Assembly (NCBI GenBank): GCA_903901975.1
Contig: CAIUTB010000153.1
Location: forward strand, 1-64,000
Length of the DNA: 64,000 bases
Reading direction: 5' to 3'
Origin: an uncultured Bacteroidales bacterium
GTDB lineage: Bacteria; Bacteroidota; Bacteroidia; Bacteroidales; Paludibacteraceae
Shown here: positions 26,901 through 36,528 of the stretch, piece by piece
Layout: each line of letters opens with the position of its first letter
How positions within the stretch are numbered: position 1 is the stretch's first letter
Program-made: the position numbers and the translations under genes
The notes under the pieces: generated by a model
What the model was told of the DNA's origin: nothing
Database searches by the model: none
Seen by the model: the letters and a program-made list of their open reading frames with translations, nothing else

Positions 26901-28715
26901 TTATTGGTATTTCCAGAATACTTTCAAGCAAAAAAGCATTTTGCGTATGCTGTTTCTTTTCTTGAAAAGCAATAAATCATTTCTATTTTCCCAAAACAGA
27001 CCAATTCTTCCAAATCTTGAGAAGATGGAACGGTCCGAATAGGTTTTAGCAAGTTTTTCGAGAACTTTTCTTTCTCTAATTAAATGCGGGACAATGATTT
27101 TGCTGAAAATTTCTATTCGTATTTGTGATTTTTTCATTCGGCTAAGTTCACTGTCACCCTTATCGCTACTATAACCAATGGCACCTAATGCATTGTTTTG
27201 ATGCTGACGATAACCCACTAAAGGTTCGTCAACATATTGAATTTCGCCGAATTGAGCAGCATGAAAACCCAGCCAAAAATCATAGGGAATATCTTGGTCA
27301 AAAGGCAATGCAAACTTCAACAAATCTCTGTTAATCAGCATAGTATGACCAGATATAGCATTAAATAACGCAAAATTCAAACAACTTGTTGATTTTTGCA
27401 AATTAATAAAATCAGAAAACTGTTTGTCGAGCTTATTACCATTTTCATCAATGTACTGATTATCGGAATAAGCTATTAAGCTATCGCCAATTGTCTCAAT
27501 AAGTTTAGAAATTTTAGTAGGGTACCACACATCGTCCTGATCGGAAATGGCAATATATTTGTTTGTTGTCTTCGACAATGCTTTTTCAAAATTCCGGATA
27601 TAACCTTCATTGGATTGATTTCTGAAAATTCTGAACTGTTTGTATTTTGCAGCATATTCCTCCAGTATGGACCAAGTTTTATCAGTGGAATTATCGTCAA
27701 CACAAACGATTTCAGAAAGCCGGCTGTAATCCTGATTCAGTATACTGTTCAATTGCTCGCGTAGGTATTGCTCTCCATTATAGGTACAAAGCGCAACTGA
27801 AACGTCAGAAGTTTTATCAGACTTTATTTCTGAAACAAGTGATGTATTGTGAATTGAACCCGATTTATTTAATTTGAAATCAACTAATCCATTGAGTATA
27901 AAACCAAGTTTTCGAAGTTTTCGGTTGTTATCATACATAATGGTTTTCCGTACCAATCTTTTCCATCGGGTTTTAATGTTTTTTGCTTCCTTTGGATATA
28001 ATTTACTAACATATAGGGCATTACGCGTAATATAATAATACCGTACCGGTGAATAGTCATCAAATGTCTTTTCAACGCCAAAGAAATTTATTTTTCTCGT
28101 TCCATTGCCAACGAAGTGATTGAGAATAAATGGATTAACACGAACTATATTCAACCCATTCAATCTGATACGGATGCACAACTCTTCATCAACCCAATCT
28201 ATAAAAAGCTTTTCATTGAAATATCCGGTTTTGAGCAATGCATTGATTGAAAGCAAATTGCCCGAAGTCATTGTATAAGCAATTCGTGTGAATTTTTCCG
28301 TTGGCAGGAAATTATGAAAATCAGTACGTGAATCGTAATATGTTGGTGAGAAAATAGCAACATTTTCAATCTTGCTATATTCGTTGGCTGCTTGAATGTA
28401 TTGCTTCAAATCCCGGTTTATAAATGAACTATCCTGATCCATCGTCAGAATCCACTCGGCATTATTATCTCGTGCAGTTCTAACTCCCTGATTCAACGCT
28501 TTAGCAATTCCATTATTTTGAAAATTAGGGATGTATTTAACCTTTGATTGATCAAATTTTAGCAGGAGATTTGAATTATCAATATTTGAATTATCAACAA
28601 TGACCAATAATTTTATATCTTGCAGATAAGTGTTAATATTTCGGATATTTTCCAGGTCTGGAAAATACCATATTACCACTCCAACCAGATTTTGTTCAGT
28701 TATTATGCTATTCAT
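26901..28715 (-). CDS. Two-domain fused glycosyltransferase (rhamnosyltransferase-like + GT2)
   Basis: A 604-residue fusion of two GT-A domains. Domain 1 (about residues 8-270) resembles RfbF-type rhamnosyltransferases: VGVVIWYFPD, IVDNSNIDNS, NNGIAKALNQG, ILTMDQDSSF. Domain 2 (about 305-600) is a second GT2: VSVALCTYNGEQYLREQL, CVDDNSTDKTW, ISDQDDVWYP and GHTMLINRDLL. Each carries its own acidic motif, so both may be active, perhaps adding two consecutive sugars. It overlaps the upstream gene by 4 bases (ATGA-type), indicating translational coupling. Confidence 0.85.
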   Translation of the reverse strand: MNSIITEQNLVGVVIWYFPDLENIRNINTYLQDIKLLVIVDNSNIDNSNLLLKFDQSKVKYIPNFQNNGIAKALNQGVRTARDNNAEWILTMDQDSSFINRDLKQYIQAANEYSKIENVAIFSPTYYDSRTDFHNFLPTEKFTRIAYTMTSGNLLSINALLKTGYFNEKLFIDWVDEELCIRIRLNGLNIVRVNPFILNHFVGNGTRKINFFGVEKTFDDYSPVRYYYITRNALYVSKLYPKEAKNIKTRWKRLVRKTIMYDNNRKLRKLGFILNGLVDFKLNKSGSIHNTSLVSEIKSDKTSDVSVALCTYNGEQYLREQLNSILNQDYSRLSEIVCVDDNSTDKTWSILEEYAAKYKQFRIFRNQSNEGYIRNFEKALSKTTNKYIAISDQDDVWYPTKISKLIETIGDSLIAYSDNQYIDENGNKLDKQFSDFINLQKSTSCLNFALFNAISGHTMLINRDLLKFALPFDQDIPYDFWLGFHAAQFGEIQYVDEPLVGYRQHQNNALGAIGYSSDKGDSELSRMKKSQIRIEIFSKIIVPHLIRERKVLEKLAKTYSDRSIFSRFGRIGLFWENRNDLLLFKKRNSIRKMLFCLKVFWKYQ

Positions 28716-29545
28716 ACCTCTTGCTTATTAATACCATGAGGCGTGTAAGTCACTTTATTGCTGTTATTTTCTTCGTAAAGTTTTTTATTAGGCTTATTGT
28801 CCGTATCAAAATGAACATGATGGTAATGAAAAATGGTTATTAAATGCTTTTTAGAAATGCAAAATACAGCAATTCTTGCCAACCGTTCTTCTAAATCAGT
28901 GTCTTCGCCGGTTCCGGGATGCACAAAACGTTCATCAAATCCGTTTACTTTCAACAAGTCAGTTTTCCAAATGGAATAATTGCAGCCCAGTAAATATCGA
29001 CGTCGGTCCTTTAATATCAACCTGCGCAAAAATGGATTCCTGATGCGAATCATATCCTCCATAAAAGTTTTTTTACGGCCGAAAACAGTCTGAAAAAAAA
29101 GTGGAAATCCTACTAAAAAATCAAGATAACCGTTTTGTATCTTCTTTAAATCGAGAGATTTCGATATTTTTTCAGTAAGCAAAATACGGCGACCACTTAT
29201 TACCTGATTTTCAGCTCTGTTTTCCACATGTTCCTGAATAAATCGTTGGTGTGGTATACAATCGCCATCTATGAAAATCAGGTATTCGCCTTCCGTAGAA
29301 ACAATGGCTTTATTCAGAATTTTGTTTTTTTGCCAACCGCTGTCTTCGTGCCAAACATGCTTAATCGAAAAAAAATAGTTTGATTTCAAACGCTCAATTT
29401 CTGCAACAACTTCCGGTATTGAACCATCATCAGCAATAATTACTTCAAAATTCCTATAAGTTTGACGTTCGAGTGCAGCAAAAATGAATTTCAGGAGTTC
29501 AATTTTATTGTAAAATGAAATAATAAGACTAACCGGATGAATCAT
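28712..29545 (-). CDS. Glycosyltransferase GT2 with galactosyltransferase-type C-terminus
   Basis: A 277-residue glycosyltransferase with the GT-A features IIADDGS (near 40) and FIDGDCIPHQRF (near 92, the DxD-type motif), and a C-terminal Glyco_transf_7C-like segment GFDERFVHPGTGEDTDLEER. It is a diverged paralog of the next gene upstream (29547-30365): same length, same motif spacing. One base separates it from that gene and 4 bases overlap with the fused glycosyltransferase downstream. Confidence 0.86.
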   Translation of the reverse strand: MIHPVSLIISFYNKIELLKFIFAALERQTYRNFEVIIADDGSIPEVVAEIERLKSNYFFSIKHVWHEDSGWQKNKILNKAIVSTEGEYLIFIDGDCIPHQRFIQEHVENRAENQVISGRRILLTEKISKSLDLKKIQNGYLDFLVGFPLFFQTVFGRKKTFMEDMIRIRNPFLRRLILKDRRRYLLGCNYSIWKTDLLKVNGFDERFVHPGTGEDTDLEERLARIAVFCISKKHLITIFHYHHVHFDTDNKPNKKLYEENNSNKVTYTPHGINKQEV

Positions 29546-29546
29546 A

Positions 29547-30365
29547 TCACTTTAAGTCTGTTTTTATTAAACCGTTTTTACACACAAATTTATTTTCTTT
29601 TTGTTTCATACGGCAAATTTCCATGTTTCCCTCTTGCTCAATCCAGTTTTCATGATGTTGTAAGTGGTACTGAACAGCAAGATTCCGAAGGGATACGTGA
29701 TTGTAGCCTGCTGCATTAAATCTCCAGGTTAGGTCAAAATCTTCACCTACCGCTGGTAACTGATAATCTTCATCAAATCCATTTATAGCATAAATTGCTT
29801 TTTTTGAAAAAGACATATTGCTACCCACTAACTTGTTGTTTTTTCGTAATTTAGTGATAAATGCAAGCAGTCCATCGGGTGAAATATAGAAACCTTCTTC
29901 AATAAATTTAATATTCCCTTTTCCGAAGAAAAGTTTTTGGAAAAGTTTTTGCTGTAAATCATTAATTTGAAGACTTTCATTGAGTAATTTGGTTGTAATA
30001 CTCTTATCTAATTTTACACGTTTACCTGCTAAAATGTTCTTTTCACCTGAATAACGAAGATGCATTTCAATGAAACGGGGATGAGGTATACAATCACCAT
30101 CAATAAAAATCAACCAATCTGTTTTTGCAGCTCTGATTGCCATATTCATGGCCTGATTTTTACGCCAACCTTCGTCTTTTTGAGTCAAATGTTGCCAGGG
30201 TTGCACAAAATTATATGTTTCGACAAACTCCTTAACTGCATGATTTTCACCATCTTCAGCAATAATAATCTCGAAATCTTTTTCAGTTTGAAGCTGAAGT
30301 GAATCAAGTACAGCCTTCAAAAACAGAATATTGTTGTAAATGGCAATAATCAATGAGGCTTTCAT
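29547..30365 (-). CDS. Glycosyltransferase GT2 with galactosyltransferase-type C-terminus (paralog)
   Basis: A 272-residue glycosyltransferase. Motifs: IIAEDGENHA, FIDGDCIPHPRFIEMH and the C-terminal GFDEDYQLPAVGEDFDLTWR. The pair 28712/29547 looks like an old tandem duplication that has diverged, so the two probably add different sugars. A minus-strand TATTTTTG box at 30403-30410 lies in the 79-base gap upstream and may be an internal promoter. Confidence 0.86.
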   Translation of the reverse strand: MKASLIIAIYNNILFLKAVLDSLQLQTEKDFEIIIAEDGENHAVKEFVETYNFVQPWQHLTQKDEGWRKNQAMNMAIRAAKTDWLIFIDGDCIPHPRFIEMHLRYSGEKNILAGKRVKLDKSITTKLLNESLQINDLQQKLFQKLFFGKGNIKFIEEGFYISPDGLLAFITKLRKNNKLVGSNMSFSKKAIYAINGFDEDYQLPAVGEDFDLTWRFNAAGYNHVSLRNLAVQYHLQHHENWIEQEGNMEICRMKQKENKFVCKNGLIKTDLK

Positions 30366-30402
30366 GCTTTTGTAATTTTTTCAGATAATAACTTAGGAAC
30401 CA

Positions 30403-30410
30403 CAAAAATA
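30403..30410 (-). promoter_or_regulatory. Possible internal -7 box in the glycan cluster
   Basis: The minus strand reads TATTTTTG in the only sizeable gap (79 bases) of the cluster, 38 bases before the ATG at 30365. No -33 element at the right spacing was found. Confidence 0.3.
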
Positions 30411-30444
30411 CAATTTTTAGGGGAATAAAAAGAATCTGTTAATG

Positions 30445-31236
30445 TCAGTGTGATTTGAACGTCACTTTTTTTACTATTCGATTTAAGCAATTAAAGGTTT
30501 TCGACCAGGTTCGCTGATAGTGAAGTTTTCCGCCTAATTCTCTGGAAAAGAACGATTCGTGATGTGAATTGAGGATGTCTATCATTTTCTTTTTAAGGTT
30601 ACGGGTGGCAATACGGCTTGATTTCTTGTGAACTCTGTAAAAGAAACATTTGTCAGGCAAACAAACAACTTCAGCTCCATTCTTGAGAAGTGATATCCAG
30701 ACATCCCAATCTTCAAGGCTGGGCATTTCGGGACAAAAGCCTGCTGTTTTATCGAAGTCAGCTTTGCGGAAAAGTGCGCTGACATAAATCAGATTCTTGC
30801 GAGCCAGCAAATGAATATTAAATTCCGGTAACTTCCATTCACCGGTACGGTCGCCTATAAATCCGGCTTTACCGTAAACAACATTTACATTTTCATTTTT
30901 CGATAATACTTCAACAGCTTTTTCAATGTAATCAGCTGATATTAAATCATCCGCATCCAATGGAAGAATATATTTGCCCCTAGCTTGCGAAATACAAAAA
31001 TTGCGTGTTACCGAAACGCCCTGATTTTTTTGATTAAACACTTTTATTTGGGGATGTTTAGCTACAATTTGCTCTATAACTTCGGATGTTGAATCAATAG
31101 AACCGTCGTTGGTAATAATAATTTCTACGTGTGGGTAAGTTGAAGCCAGAGCAGATGCGACTGTCTCTTCGATATATTCGGCACAATTGTAGGCCGGAAT
31201 AATAATACTAACCAATTCATTGTCAGTCTTAGGCAT
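30445..31236 (-). CDS. Glycosyltransferase family 2
   Basis: A 263-residue GT2 enzyme with the standard signature: VSIIIPAYNCAEYIEETVAS at the N-terminus, IITNDGSIDST (near 40), LPLDADDLISADYIEKA (DxD motif, near 95) and MPSLEDWDVWISLLKNGA (ED acceptor motif, near 175). Its start overlaps the stop of the upstream gene by one base, so it is coupled to it. It should transfer one sugar onto the undecaprenyl-linked unit. Confidence 0.9.
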   Translation of the reverse strand: MPKTDNELVSIIIPAYNCAEYIEETVASALASTYPHVEIIITNDGSIDSTSEVIEQIVAKHPQIKVFNQKNQGVSVTRNFCISQARGKYILPLDADDLISADYIEKAVEVLSKNENVNVVYGKAGFIGDRTGEWKLPEFNIHLLARKNLIYVSALFRKADFDKTAGFCPEMPSLEDWDVWISLLKNGAEVVCLPDKCFFYRVHKKSSRIATRNLKKKMIDILNSHHESFFSRELGGKLHYQRTWSKTFNCLNRIVKKVTFKSH

Positions 31237-31958
31237 TAAATTTTGTCTCGTTTTTTGGTTATTTTCAACCAGTAATATTTTAACGGATTACTATATTTCA
31301 GGAGTTTCCACGGGCGGCTGCTATGAGGCAAATGCAAAACCGGTATGGATGTCAGTAAATAATTAGAAAACCCAAGTTCAACCGATTTATGCGAAATAAA
31401 GACATCATACCAGTTTTTTTCAGGATTCAGTTCGTTGAAATCAAATGACTTAAGGAATTCAACATTCAGTATTGTACAACAAAAACTGAGTCGTTTTTTG
31501 GTCTCATAAATTCCGGTTTTAAATTTTTTCGCATATAAATATGGAAAATTTATTTTACCGTCGATATCAGTTGTTACTGCAGCTACCATCCCAACTTTGT
31601 CGTGCATGCTGACATTTTCAGCCATTTTTTGAAGGGTATTTGTTCCCAAAATAACATCCGATTCAACAATAAGCAAATGAGCATCTTCTGCAATTGCCTT
31701 TTGCTGAGCCAATTGCAAAACTAACAAATAATTTGGTGAAGGATGGACGGTTAGATCTTTCAGGTTTACAAGCGTAAAACCACGTTTTACAGACTCAACT
31801 TGCAATGCTTGAGTAGTTTCATCCGAACTGAAGTCGTTGTAAATAGTATATGAAAAAACTACGCTACATTCTGAACTCATAATGCTGTCGATGGTTACGA
31901 GAGTTGTCTCGAGAGAATCTTTTACAGGAGTAATGACATGCAGTTTATCCATTTTCAT
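31236..31958 (-). CDS. Glycosyltransferase-like protein
   Basis: A 240-residue GT-A-like protein. It has an N-terminal HVITPVKDSLETTLVTIDSI strand-helix, a YNDFSSDETTQAL segment in place of the usual DDGS, and an acidic LLIVESDVILGTNTLQKMAE motif near residue 95. The C-terminus is short and basic. It overlaps the flippase gene by 4 bases upstream and the next glycosyltransferase by one base downstream. It is more divergent than the other transferases, so the call rests on fold motifs plus position. Confidence 0.75.
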   Translation of the reverse strand: MKMDKLHVITPVKDSLETTLVTIDSIMSSECSVVFSYTIYNDFSSDETTQALQVESVKRGFTLVNLKDLTVHPSPNYLLVLQLAQQKAIAEDAHLLIVESDVILGTNTLQKMAENVSMHDKVGMVAAVTTDIDGKINFPYLYAKKFKTGIYETKKRLSFCCTILNVEFLKSFDFNELNPEKNWYDVFISHKSVELGFSNYLLTSIPVLHLPHSSRPWKLLKYSNPLKYYWLKITKKRDKI

Positions 31959-33442
31959 TTAAAAAGTTTATTAATAAGGGGGATTGTTCTCAAAGGAAAA
32001 TCACGTTTTACCATCAAAATAAGATACGATAACATTAACACGGTTTTCAGCAATACATTTAAAGCTGTATACGGAGTTTTGATAAACAAACTGACGCAAT
32101 ACAACAGTAGTGTAACGCAGGTGTATAATCCAATAGTTTTGAAATCGTATTTTATTGGCATATGTTTTTGACCGAAGAAATAAGACAAGCACATAACAAT
32201 AAAATATCCGGCAAATGCAGCCCAAGCCGAACCCCAATAGCTATAATGCGGCACTAACAGGATATTTCCAACAAGTACAATAACCATTCCGATGTTCGAG
32301 AACCAGGCTCCATACTTATTTTTATCGGTTAGCTTGTACCAAATTGACAGATTAAAGAAAATGCCTTGGAAAATAAATGAAAAGAGAATTATTGGTACTA
32401 CAGCAAGCCCCGACCAATAAGTATGTTTAATTATGAATTTTATCAAATCCATATACAAAACCATTCCCAGAAAGATTAATAACGAGAAAACAATAAAATA
32501 CTTCATGGCATCAGCATACATTCCCAAGCTATTTTTGTCTTTGTTTTTGGCAAAAACAAAAGGCTCGTATGCATACCGGAACGCCTGAGTAAACATCATA
32601 ATGACCATGGCAATTTTGGATACCGCACCATAAATTCCTAAATCAATTTTTCCTTGTTCGCCCAATTGCATAAATGGAAAAAGAATTTTATCCAGATTTT
32701 GATTGGCTGTACCTGCAATTCCCAAAAAGAGCAAGGGGAACGAATATCTCAAAATTTGTTTAATCAATTGAAAATCAAAGGTAAACTTAGCAACAAAAAT
32801 ATATTTACACAATACAATTGTTTGCAGAGTAGTGGCTATGATATTCGACAAGAAAATGTAACCCACACCATAATTTGGATTGTAAAACCATGAAACTAAA
32901 CCCGGAGCCACTTTCATTAACCACGGACAACCAACCAAAAAGAACAGATTAAATCCTATATTCAGCAAAATATATACAAACTTAAGTGTTGCAAAAGCGA
33001 TTGGGCGTTTGACAAAACGGAGGTACGCAAATGGAATTGAGGCAAATGCATCTAGTGCAACCGTTATTCCAAGCATCCAAATAAATTCGGAATGAATTGA
33101 ATAACCTAAAAAGTTAGCAATCGGTTGATTGAAAATGATAATAAAAGCAATAAAAAGTAACGAAGTTATTCCAACTGCAATTAAACTGTTTCCATACACT
33201 TTATCCGAATTTGCAGTATCTTTATTGGCATAACGGAAATAGCCGGTTTCCATGCCGTATGTTAATATTACGAGTAATAATGCTGTCCAAGCATACAAAT
33301 TGGTTACAATTCCATAGTCAGCTTGTTTTTCGAGCACATAAGTATAAAGTGGAACTAATAACCACCCTAAGAACTTACCCAGAATACTGCTAACTCCATA
33401 AATGGCAGTGTCCTTTGCCAACGATTTCATTTCTTCTGCCAT
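31955..33442 (-). CDS. Wzx-type oligosaccharide flippase (MOP superfamily)
   Basis: A 495-residue integral membrane protein with about 12-14 hydrophobic segments and the MOP/MATE polysaccharide-export pattern (an N-terminal KDTAIYGVSSILGKFLGWLL segment, typical of Bacteroidota flippases). It should flip lipid-linked repeat units to the periplasmic face, where the polymerase/ligase at 24743 acts. It is the first gene of the sugar-assembly run and lies 5 bases after the DUF2007 gene, downstream of ruvB. Confidence 0.9.
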   Translation of the reverse strand: MAEEMKSLAKDTAIYGVSSILGKFLGWLLVPLYTYVLEKQADYGIVTNLYAWTALLLVILTYGMETGYFRYANKDTANSDKVYGNSLIAVGITSLLFIAFIIIFNQPIANFLGYSIHSEFIWMLGITVALDAFASIPFAYLRFVKRPIAFATLKFVYILLNIGFNLFFLVGCPWLMKVAPGLVSWFYNPNYGVGYIFLSNIIATTLQTIVLCKYIFVAKFTFDFQLIKQILRYSFPLLFLGIAGTANQNLDKILFPFMQLGEQGKIDLGIYGAVSKIAMVIMMFTQAFRYAYEPFVFAKNKDKNSLGMYADAMKYFIVFSLLIFLGMVLYMDLIKFIIKHTYWSGLAVVPIILFSFIFQGIFFNLSIWYKLTDKNKYGAWFSNIGMVIVLVGNILLVPHYSYWGSAWAAFAGYFIVMCLSYFFGQKHMPIKYDFKTIGLYTCVTLLLYCVSLFIKTPYTALNVLLKTVLMLSYLILMVKRDFPLRTIPLINKLFK

Positions 33443-33447
33443 TCTTT

Positions 33448-33735
33448 TTATTTTCTTCTAAAAAAATTCAACATTTTCTCCATCCATTTCATTTCGGGAG
33501 ATGACTCGAAATCTTCTTTTGTCAAGTAACCAACTGCGAGAAGCAATCTGATTGCCTCCTCAGCCTGATTGGAACTGACTTCAAGTTTTACACCGCCATT
33601 CACATTGCCCAAATATGCCCAGTTAATAAACTCGTCCTTTCCGTAACATTCTATTCCTAATGATTCCAGATAAGATTTAGCTAACTCATATTCTGTTGCA
33701 TTATTGAATGATCTTAGAGTAACTAATTCGTTCAT
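33448..33735 (-). CDS. DUF2007 family small protein
   Basis: A 95-residue cytoplasmic protein with the pattern LVTLRSFNNATEYELAKSYL, followed by ESLGIECYGKDE and a VKLEVSSNQAEEAIRLL segment. This is the ferredoxin-like DUF2007 fold seen in putative signal-transducing proteins. It is squeezed between ruvB (50 bases upstream) and the flippase (5 bases downstream) and likely cotranscribed. Its role is unknown. Confidence 0.8.
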   Translation of the reverse strand: MNELVTLRSFNNATEYELAKSYLESLGIECYGKDEFINWAYLGNVNGGVKLEVSSNQAEEAIRLLLAVGYLTKEDFESSPEMKWMEKMLNFFRRK

Positions 33736-33785
33736 AGGTTTTTTGTATTTATGACCTGATACTGTTTACTACTTGTCGATTACTG
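33736..33785 (-). repeat. Quasi-repetitive intergenic spacer
   Basis: On the minus strand the gap after ruvB consists of related words (CAGTAATCG, CAAGTAGTAA, ACAGTATCAG, GTCATAAATAC). It belongs to the same class of degenerate spacer as 9947-9984 and 49853-49893. Confidence 0.4.
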
Positions 33786-34802
33786 CTAAAACAGTGTACC
33801 TGTCTCGCCCAGTTTTATTTTGCCTAAATGTTTGTATGCCAATTCTGTAACTTCCCGACCTCTTGGTGTACGTTTCATAAATCCTTCTTTAATTAGAAAT
33901 GGTTCATAAACCTCTTCCAACGTTCCGGCATCTTCTCCAAGGGCTGTAGCAATAGTGGTCAATCCAACCGGTCCACCACTGAATTTATCAATAATCGTAT
34001 TCAGTATTTTATTGTCAATCTCATCGAGCCCAAACTTATCAATATTCAGTGCTTCAAGGGCATAACAGGCAATTTCCCAATCGATTTTTCCGTTGCCTTT
34101 TACCTGTGCAAAGTCACGTACCCGACGTAGCAAGGCATTGGCAATACGTGGCGTTCCACGACTACGACCGCCAATTTCTAAGGCTGCTTTATCGTCAATT
34201 TTAACGTTTAACAAACGAGCTGACCGTTTTATAATTCCTGTAATTACCTCAATGTCATAATATTCAAAGTGGCAATTTATTCCAAAACGAGCACGCAATG
34301 GAGCTGTGAGCAGGCCACTTCGTGTGGTAGCACCAATCAGTGTAAACGGATTTAATTCCAACTGTATGGAGCGCGCACTAGGTCCTTTATCTATCATGAT
34401 ATCAATGCGATAGTCTTCCATGGCGGAATAAAGATATTCTTCCACAATTGGACTCAGGCGATGAATCTCGTCAATAAAAAGCACGTCATTGGGTTCAAGA
34501 CTGGTAAGCAAACCTGCCAAATCGCCCGGTTTATCAAGTACCGGACCCGAAGTGATTTTGAAACCCACATTAAGTTCATTGGCAATGATGTTCGAAAGCG
34601 TGGTTTTGCCCAGTCCGGGAGGTCCGTGAAGCAACACGTGGTCAAGCGATTCGGTACGCATACGGGCAGCCTGGACGAAAATCTTCAAATTCTCGACAAT
34701 CTTATTTTGTCCGGCAAAGTCGGAAAAACTCAGCGGTCGCAGCGCATTTTCGAACTCTTTTTCGCCGTTACGGTTATTTCGTATGTCAAAGTTTTCTTCC
34801 AT
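33786..34802 (-). CDS. ruvB: Holliday junction branch migration helicase RuvB
   Basis: The AAA+ motor that drives branch migration with RuvA during recombination. The 338-residue protein has the arginine-rich start region [11 protein letters not shown], Walker A ([13 protein letters not shown]), Walker B ([12 protein letters not shown]), the sensor [18 protein letters not shown] and a winged-helix C-terminus ([16 protein letters not shown]). All are canonical. It lies 4 bases after the ABC ATPase gene on the same strand. Confidence 0.98.
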   Translation of the reverse strand: MEENFDIRNNRNGEKEFENALRPLSFSDFAGQNKIVENLKIFVQAARMRTESLDHVLLHGPPGLGKTTLSNIIANELNVGFKITSGPVLDKPGDLAGLLTSLEPNDVLFIDEIHRLSPIVEEYLYSAMEDYRIDIMIDKGPSARSIQLELNPFTLIGATTRSGLLTAPLRARFGINCHFEYYDIEVITGIIKRSARLLNVKIDDKAALEIGGRSRGTPRIANALLRRVRDFAQVKGNGKIDWEIACYALEALNIDKFGLDEIDNKILNTIIDKFSGGPVGLTTIATALGEDAGTLEEVYEPFLIKEGFMKRTPRGREVTELAYKHLGKIKLGETGTLF

Positions 34803-34806
34803 AATT

Positions 34807-35757
34807 TTATTTAGTCAATTCCCTGAACACATCCTCCATACTTCGTTCCACCGCTTTCATTGTCAGAATTTTATTGTTTGATTTCACTGCAAAATCAAAT
34901 ATTTGTGAGCGGATATCTGAAGTTGCCATTACTGAAAATGATTTGTCACTCAATGCATTAATTGCAGAAACAAGTTTCAGTTTTTCAAGCTCTTTAAGGT
35001 TGACTTCATTCAGAAATTCCACTTCAAACTGCAAGATGTTTTCATCAAAAGCTGAAATCTTTGATAAATCAGAATAATCAGCCACAATTTCGCCTTTGTT
35101 TATAATGATTACCCGATTGCAAATTGCTTTTATTTCCTGCAAAATATGCGTACTGAGTAATACCGTCTTATTTTTGCCGATTTCCCGAATCAGCTTACGG
35201 ACTTCTTCCAGTTGATTGGGGTCAAGTCCAGTAGTTGGTTCGTCCAGAATCAACACTTTTGGGTTTGGAATCAAGGCCTGAGCCAGTCCCACACGTTGGC
35301 GATAACCTTTGGAAAGTTGACCCATTTTCTTTTGAAATTCAGGTCGAAGACCTACTAAATCAATAAGCTCGTTGACCCGCTTCTTTTTTTCTTTACCCAA
35401 TTTGTATGTTTCCGCCACAAAAAGCAGATATTCTTTTACATACATGTCACTGTACTGCGGGTTTTGCTCCGGCAAATAACCAACCAACGCACTTGTTTTC
35501 AGTTGGTTTTCATGTACTTCCATGCCGCAAATCTTCGCATAACCGCTTTCGTATGCTAATGCTCCGGCTAAAATCTTCATCGTGGTAGTTTTACCAGCAC
35601 CATTTGGTCCAAGAAAGCCTACGACCTCTCCTTCAGCAATTTCAAAGCTGATATTATTAAGCACGGTTTGATTGCCGTATTTTTTGGAAAGATTTGATAT
35701 ATTGATCGACACCTTAGAATTGACGCTTTTAGATTTACGATTTACGATTTTTGACAT
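34807..35757 (-). CDS. ABC transporter ATP-binding protein, GldA-like
   Basis: An ABC ATPase of about 316 residues from the ATG at 35757. Walker A is [17 protein letters not shown], the signature is [15 protein letters not shown], Walker B is [13 protein letters not shown] and the H-loop is LSTHILQEI. The C-terminal ~90 residues resemble the extension of GldA, the ATPase of the Gld gliding/T9SS-associated exporter. No permease (GldF/GldG) is adjacent, so the GldA assignment is tentative. The start is uncertain: a GTG at 35712 just before [14 protein letters not shown] would give the family's usual N-terminus, and the sequence between is a repetitive spacer. Confidence 0.85.
   Translation of the reverse strand: MSKIVNRKSKSVNSKVSINISNLSKKYGNQTVLNNISFEIAEGEVVGFLGPNGAGKTTTMKILAGALAYESGYAKICGMEVHENQLKTSALVGYLPEQNPQYSDMYVKEYLLFVAETYKLGKEKKKRVNELIDLVGLRPEFQKKMGQLSKGYRQRVGLAQALIPNPKVLILDEPTTGLDPNQLEEVRKLIREIGKNKTVLLSTHILQEIKAICNRVIIINKGEIVADYSDLSKISAFDENILQFEVEFLNEVNLKELEKLKLVSAINALSDKSFSVMATSDIRSQIFDFAVKSNNKILTMKAVERSMEDVFRELTK
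35713..35757 (-). repeat. Quasi-repetitive spacer at the ABC ATPase start
   Basis: On the minus strand the words AAATCGTAA, AAATCGTAA and AAATCTAAAA follow one another. This is the same class of word-repeat spacer as at 45118-45150 (plus strand TTTACAATTTACGATTTA), and here it overlaps the pssA 3' end and the putative N-terminal extension of the ATPase. Confidence 0.45.
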
Positions 35758-36424
35758 TGGGTTGGAAAAGCGCAATGATAACCGAAAGTAAAATATACCA
35801 AGCAATTATTGGCGCAAAAGCATTAAATTGTAAAGCAGCCAGAATAAGTATGGCCCCGAATAAAAAAATGTACTGAATTAGGTTTTCTTTCCATGCCAAA
35901 CTTTTCAGTTTTAAAGCAAACATAGGTATTTCCGCCACTAATAAATAGCTAAAAAACAAGGTTATTGCTACTAATAGCCATAAATTGGTTACTAAAAAAT
36001 CGGAATATGAGAATGCCAGCCCTGAGAGAAAAATAGCATTTGCAGGTGTTGGAAGTCCCATAAATGAAGACGTCTGTCTGTCATCTATGTTGAATTTTGC
36101 TAACCGAAGACCAGAGAACACCGGAATCAGAAATGCCAGATAAGGCAAAAATTCATTTATTCCGGATTCGGAAAGTAATGAAAATACGATTGCTCCTGGT
36201 GCTAGTCCAAAACTTATCACATCGGCCAGTGAATCAAGTTCTTTACCCATAGCTGAATACGCTTTCAGAATACGGGCTGCAAATCCATCGAAAAAGTCGA
36301 ATACCGCCGAAAGTAGAATAGCGATGAAAGCAGCTTCCAAATTTCCATTAAAGGCCAACCAAACCGCCACAGAACCTGAAAACAAATTCAGGCAGGTAAT
36401 AAAATTAGGGATATGTTTTTTCAT
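35735..36424 (-). CDS. pssA: CDP-diacylglycerol-serine O-phosphatidyltransferase
   Basis: Makes phosphatidylserine, the precursor of phosphatidylethanolamine. The 229-residue membrane protein has the full CDP-alcohol phosphotransferase motif DG-x2-AR-x8-G-x3-D-x3-D (from DGFAARILKAYSAMGKELD onward, near residues 47-69) and about six to eight membrane segments. It overlaps the predicted start of the downstream ABC ATPase gene. Confidence 0.94.
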   Translation of the reverse strand: MKKHIPNFITCLNLFSGSVAVWLAFNGNLEAAFIAILLSAVFDFFDGFAARILKAYSAMGKELDSLADVISFGLAPGAIVFSLLSESGINEFLPYLAFLIPVFSGLRLAKFNIDDRQTSSFMGLPTPANAIFLSGLAFSYSDFLVTNLWLLVAITLFFSYLLVAEIPMFALKLKSLAWKENLIQYIFLFGAILILAALQFNAFAPIIAWYILLSVIIALFQPNVKNRKS

Positions 36425-36528
36425 AATACAAATTTTAAAAATTAAATCGAGTCAAGCTAATTTATTAAATATCAATTTTATAACGCGAACGAAGCAAATA
36501 ACACGAAGTAAATATCGCCGGAGGCTAC

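Noticed and set aside
28712-30365. Assembly artefact duplicating one glycosyltransferase gene
   Set aside because: The two genes share motifs and length but differ clearly in sequence, so they are diverged paralogs.
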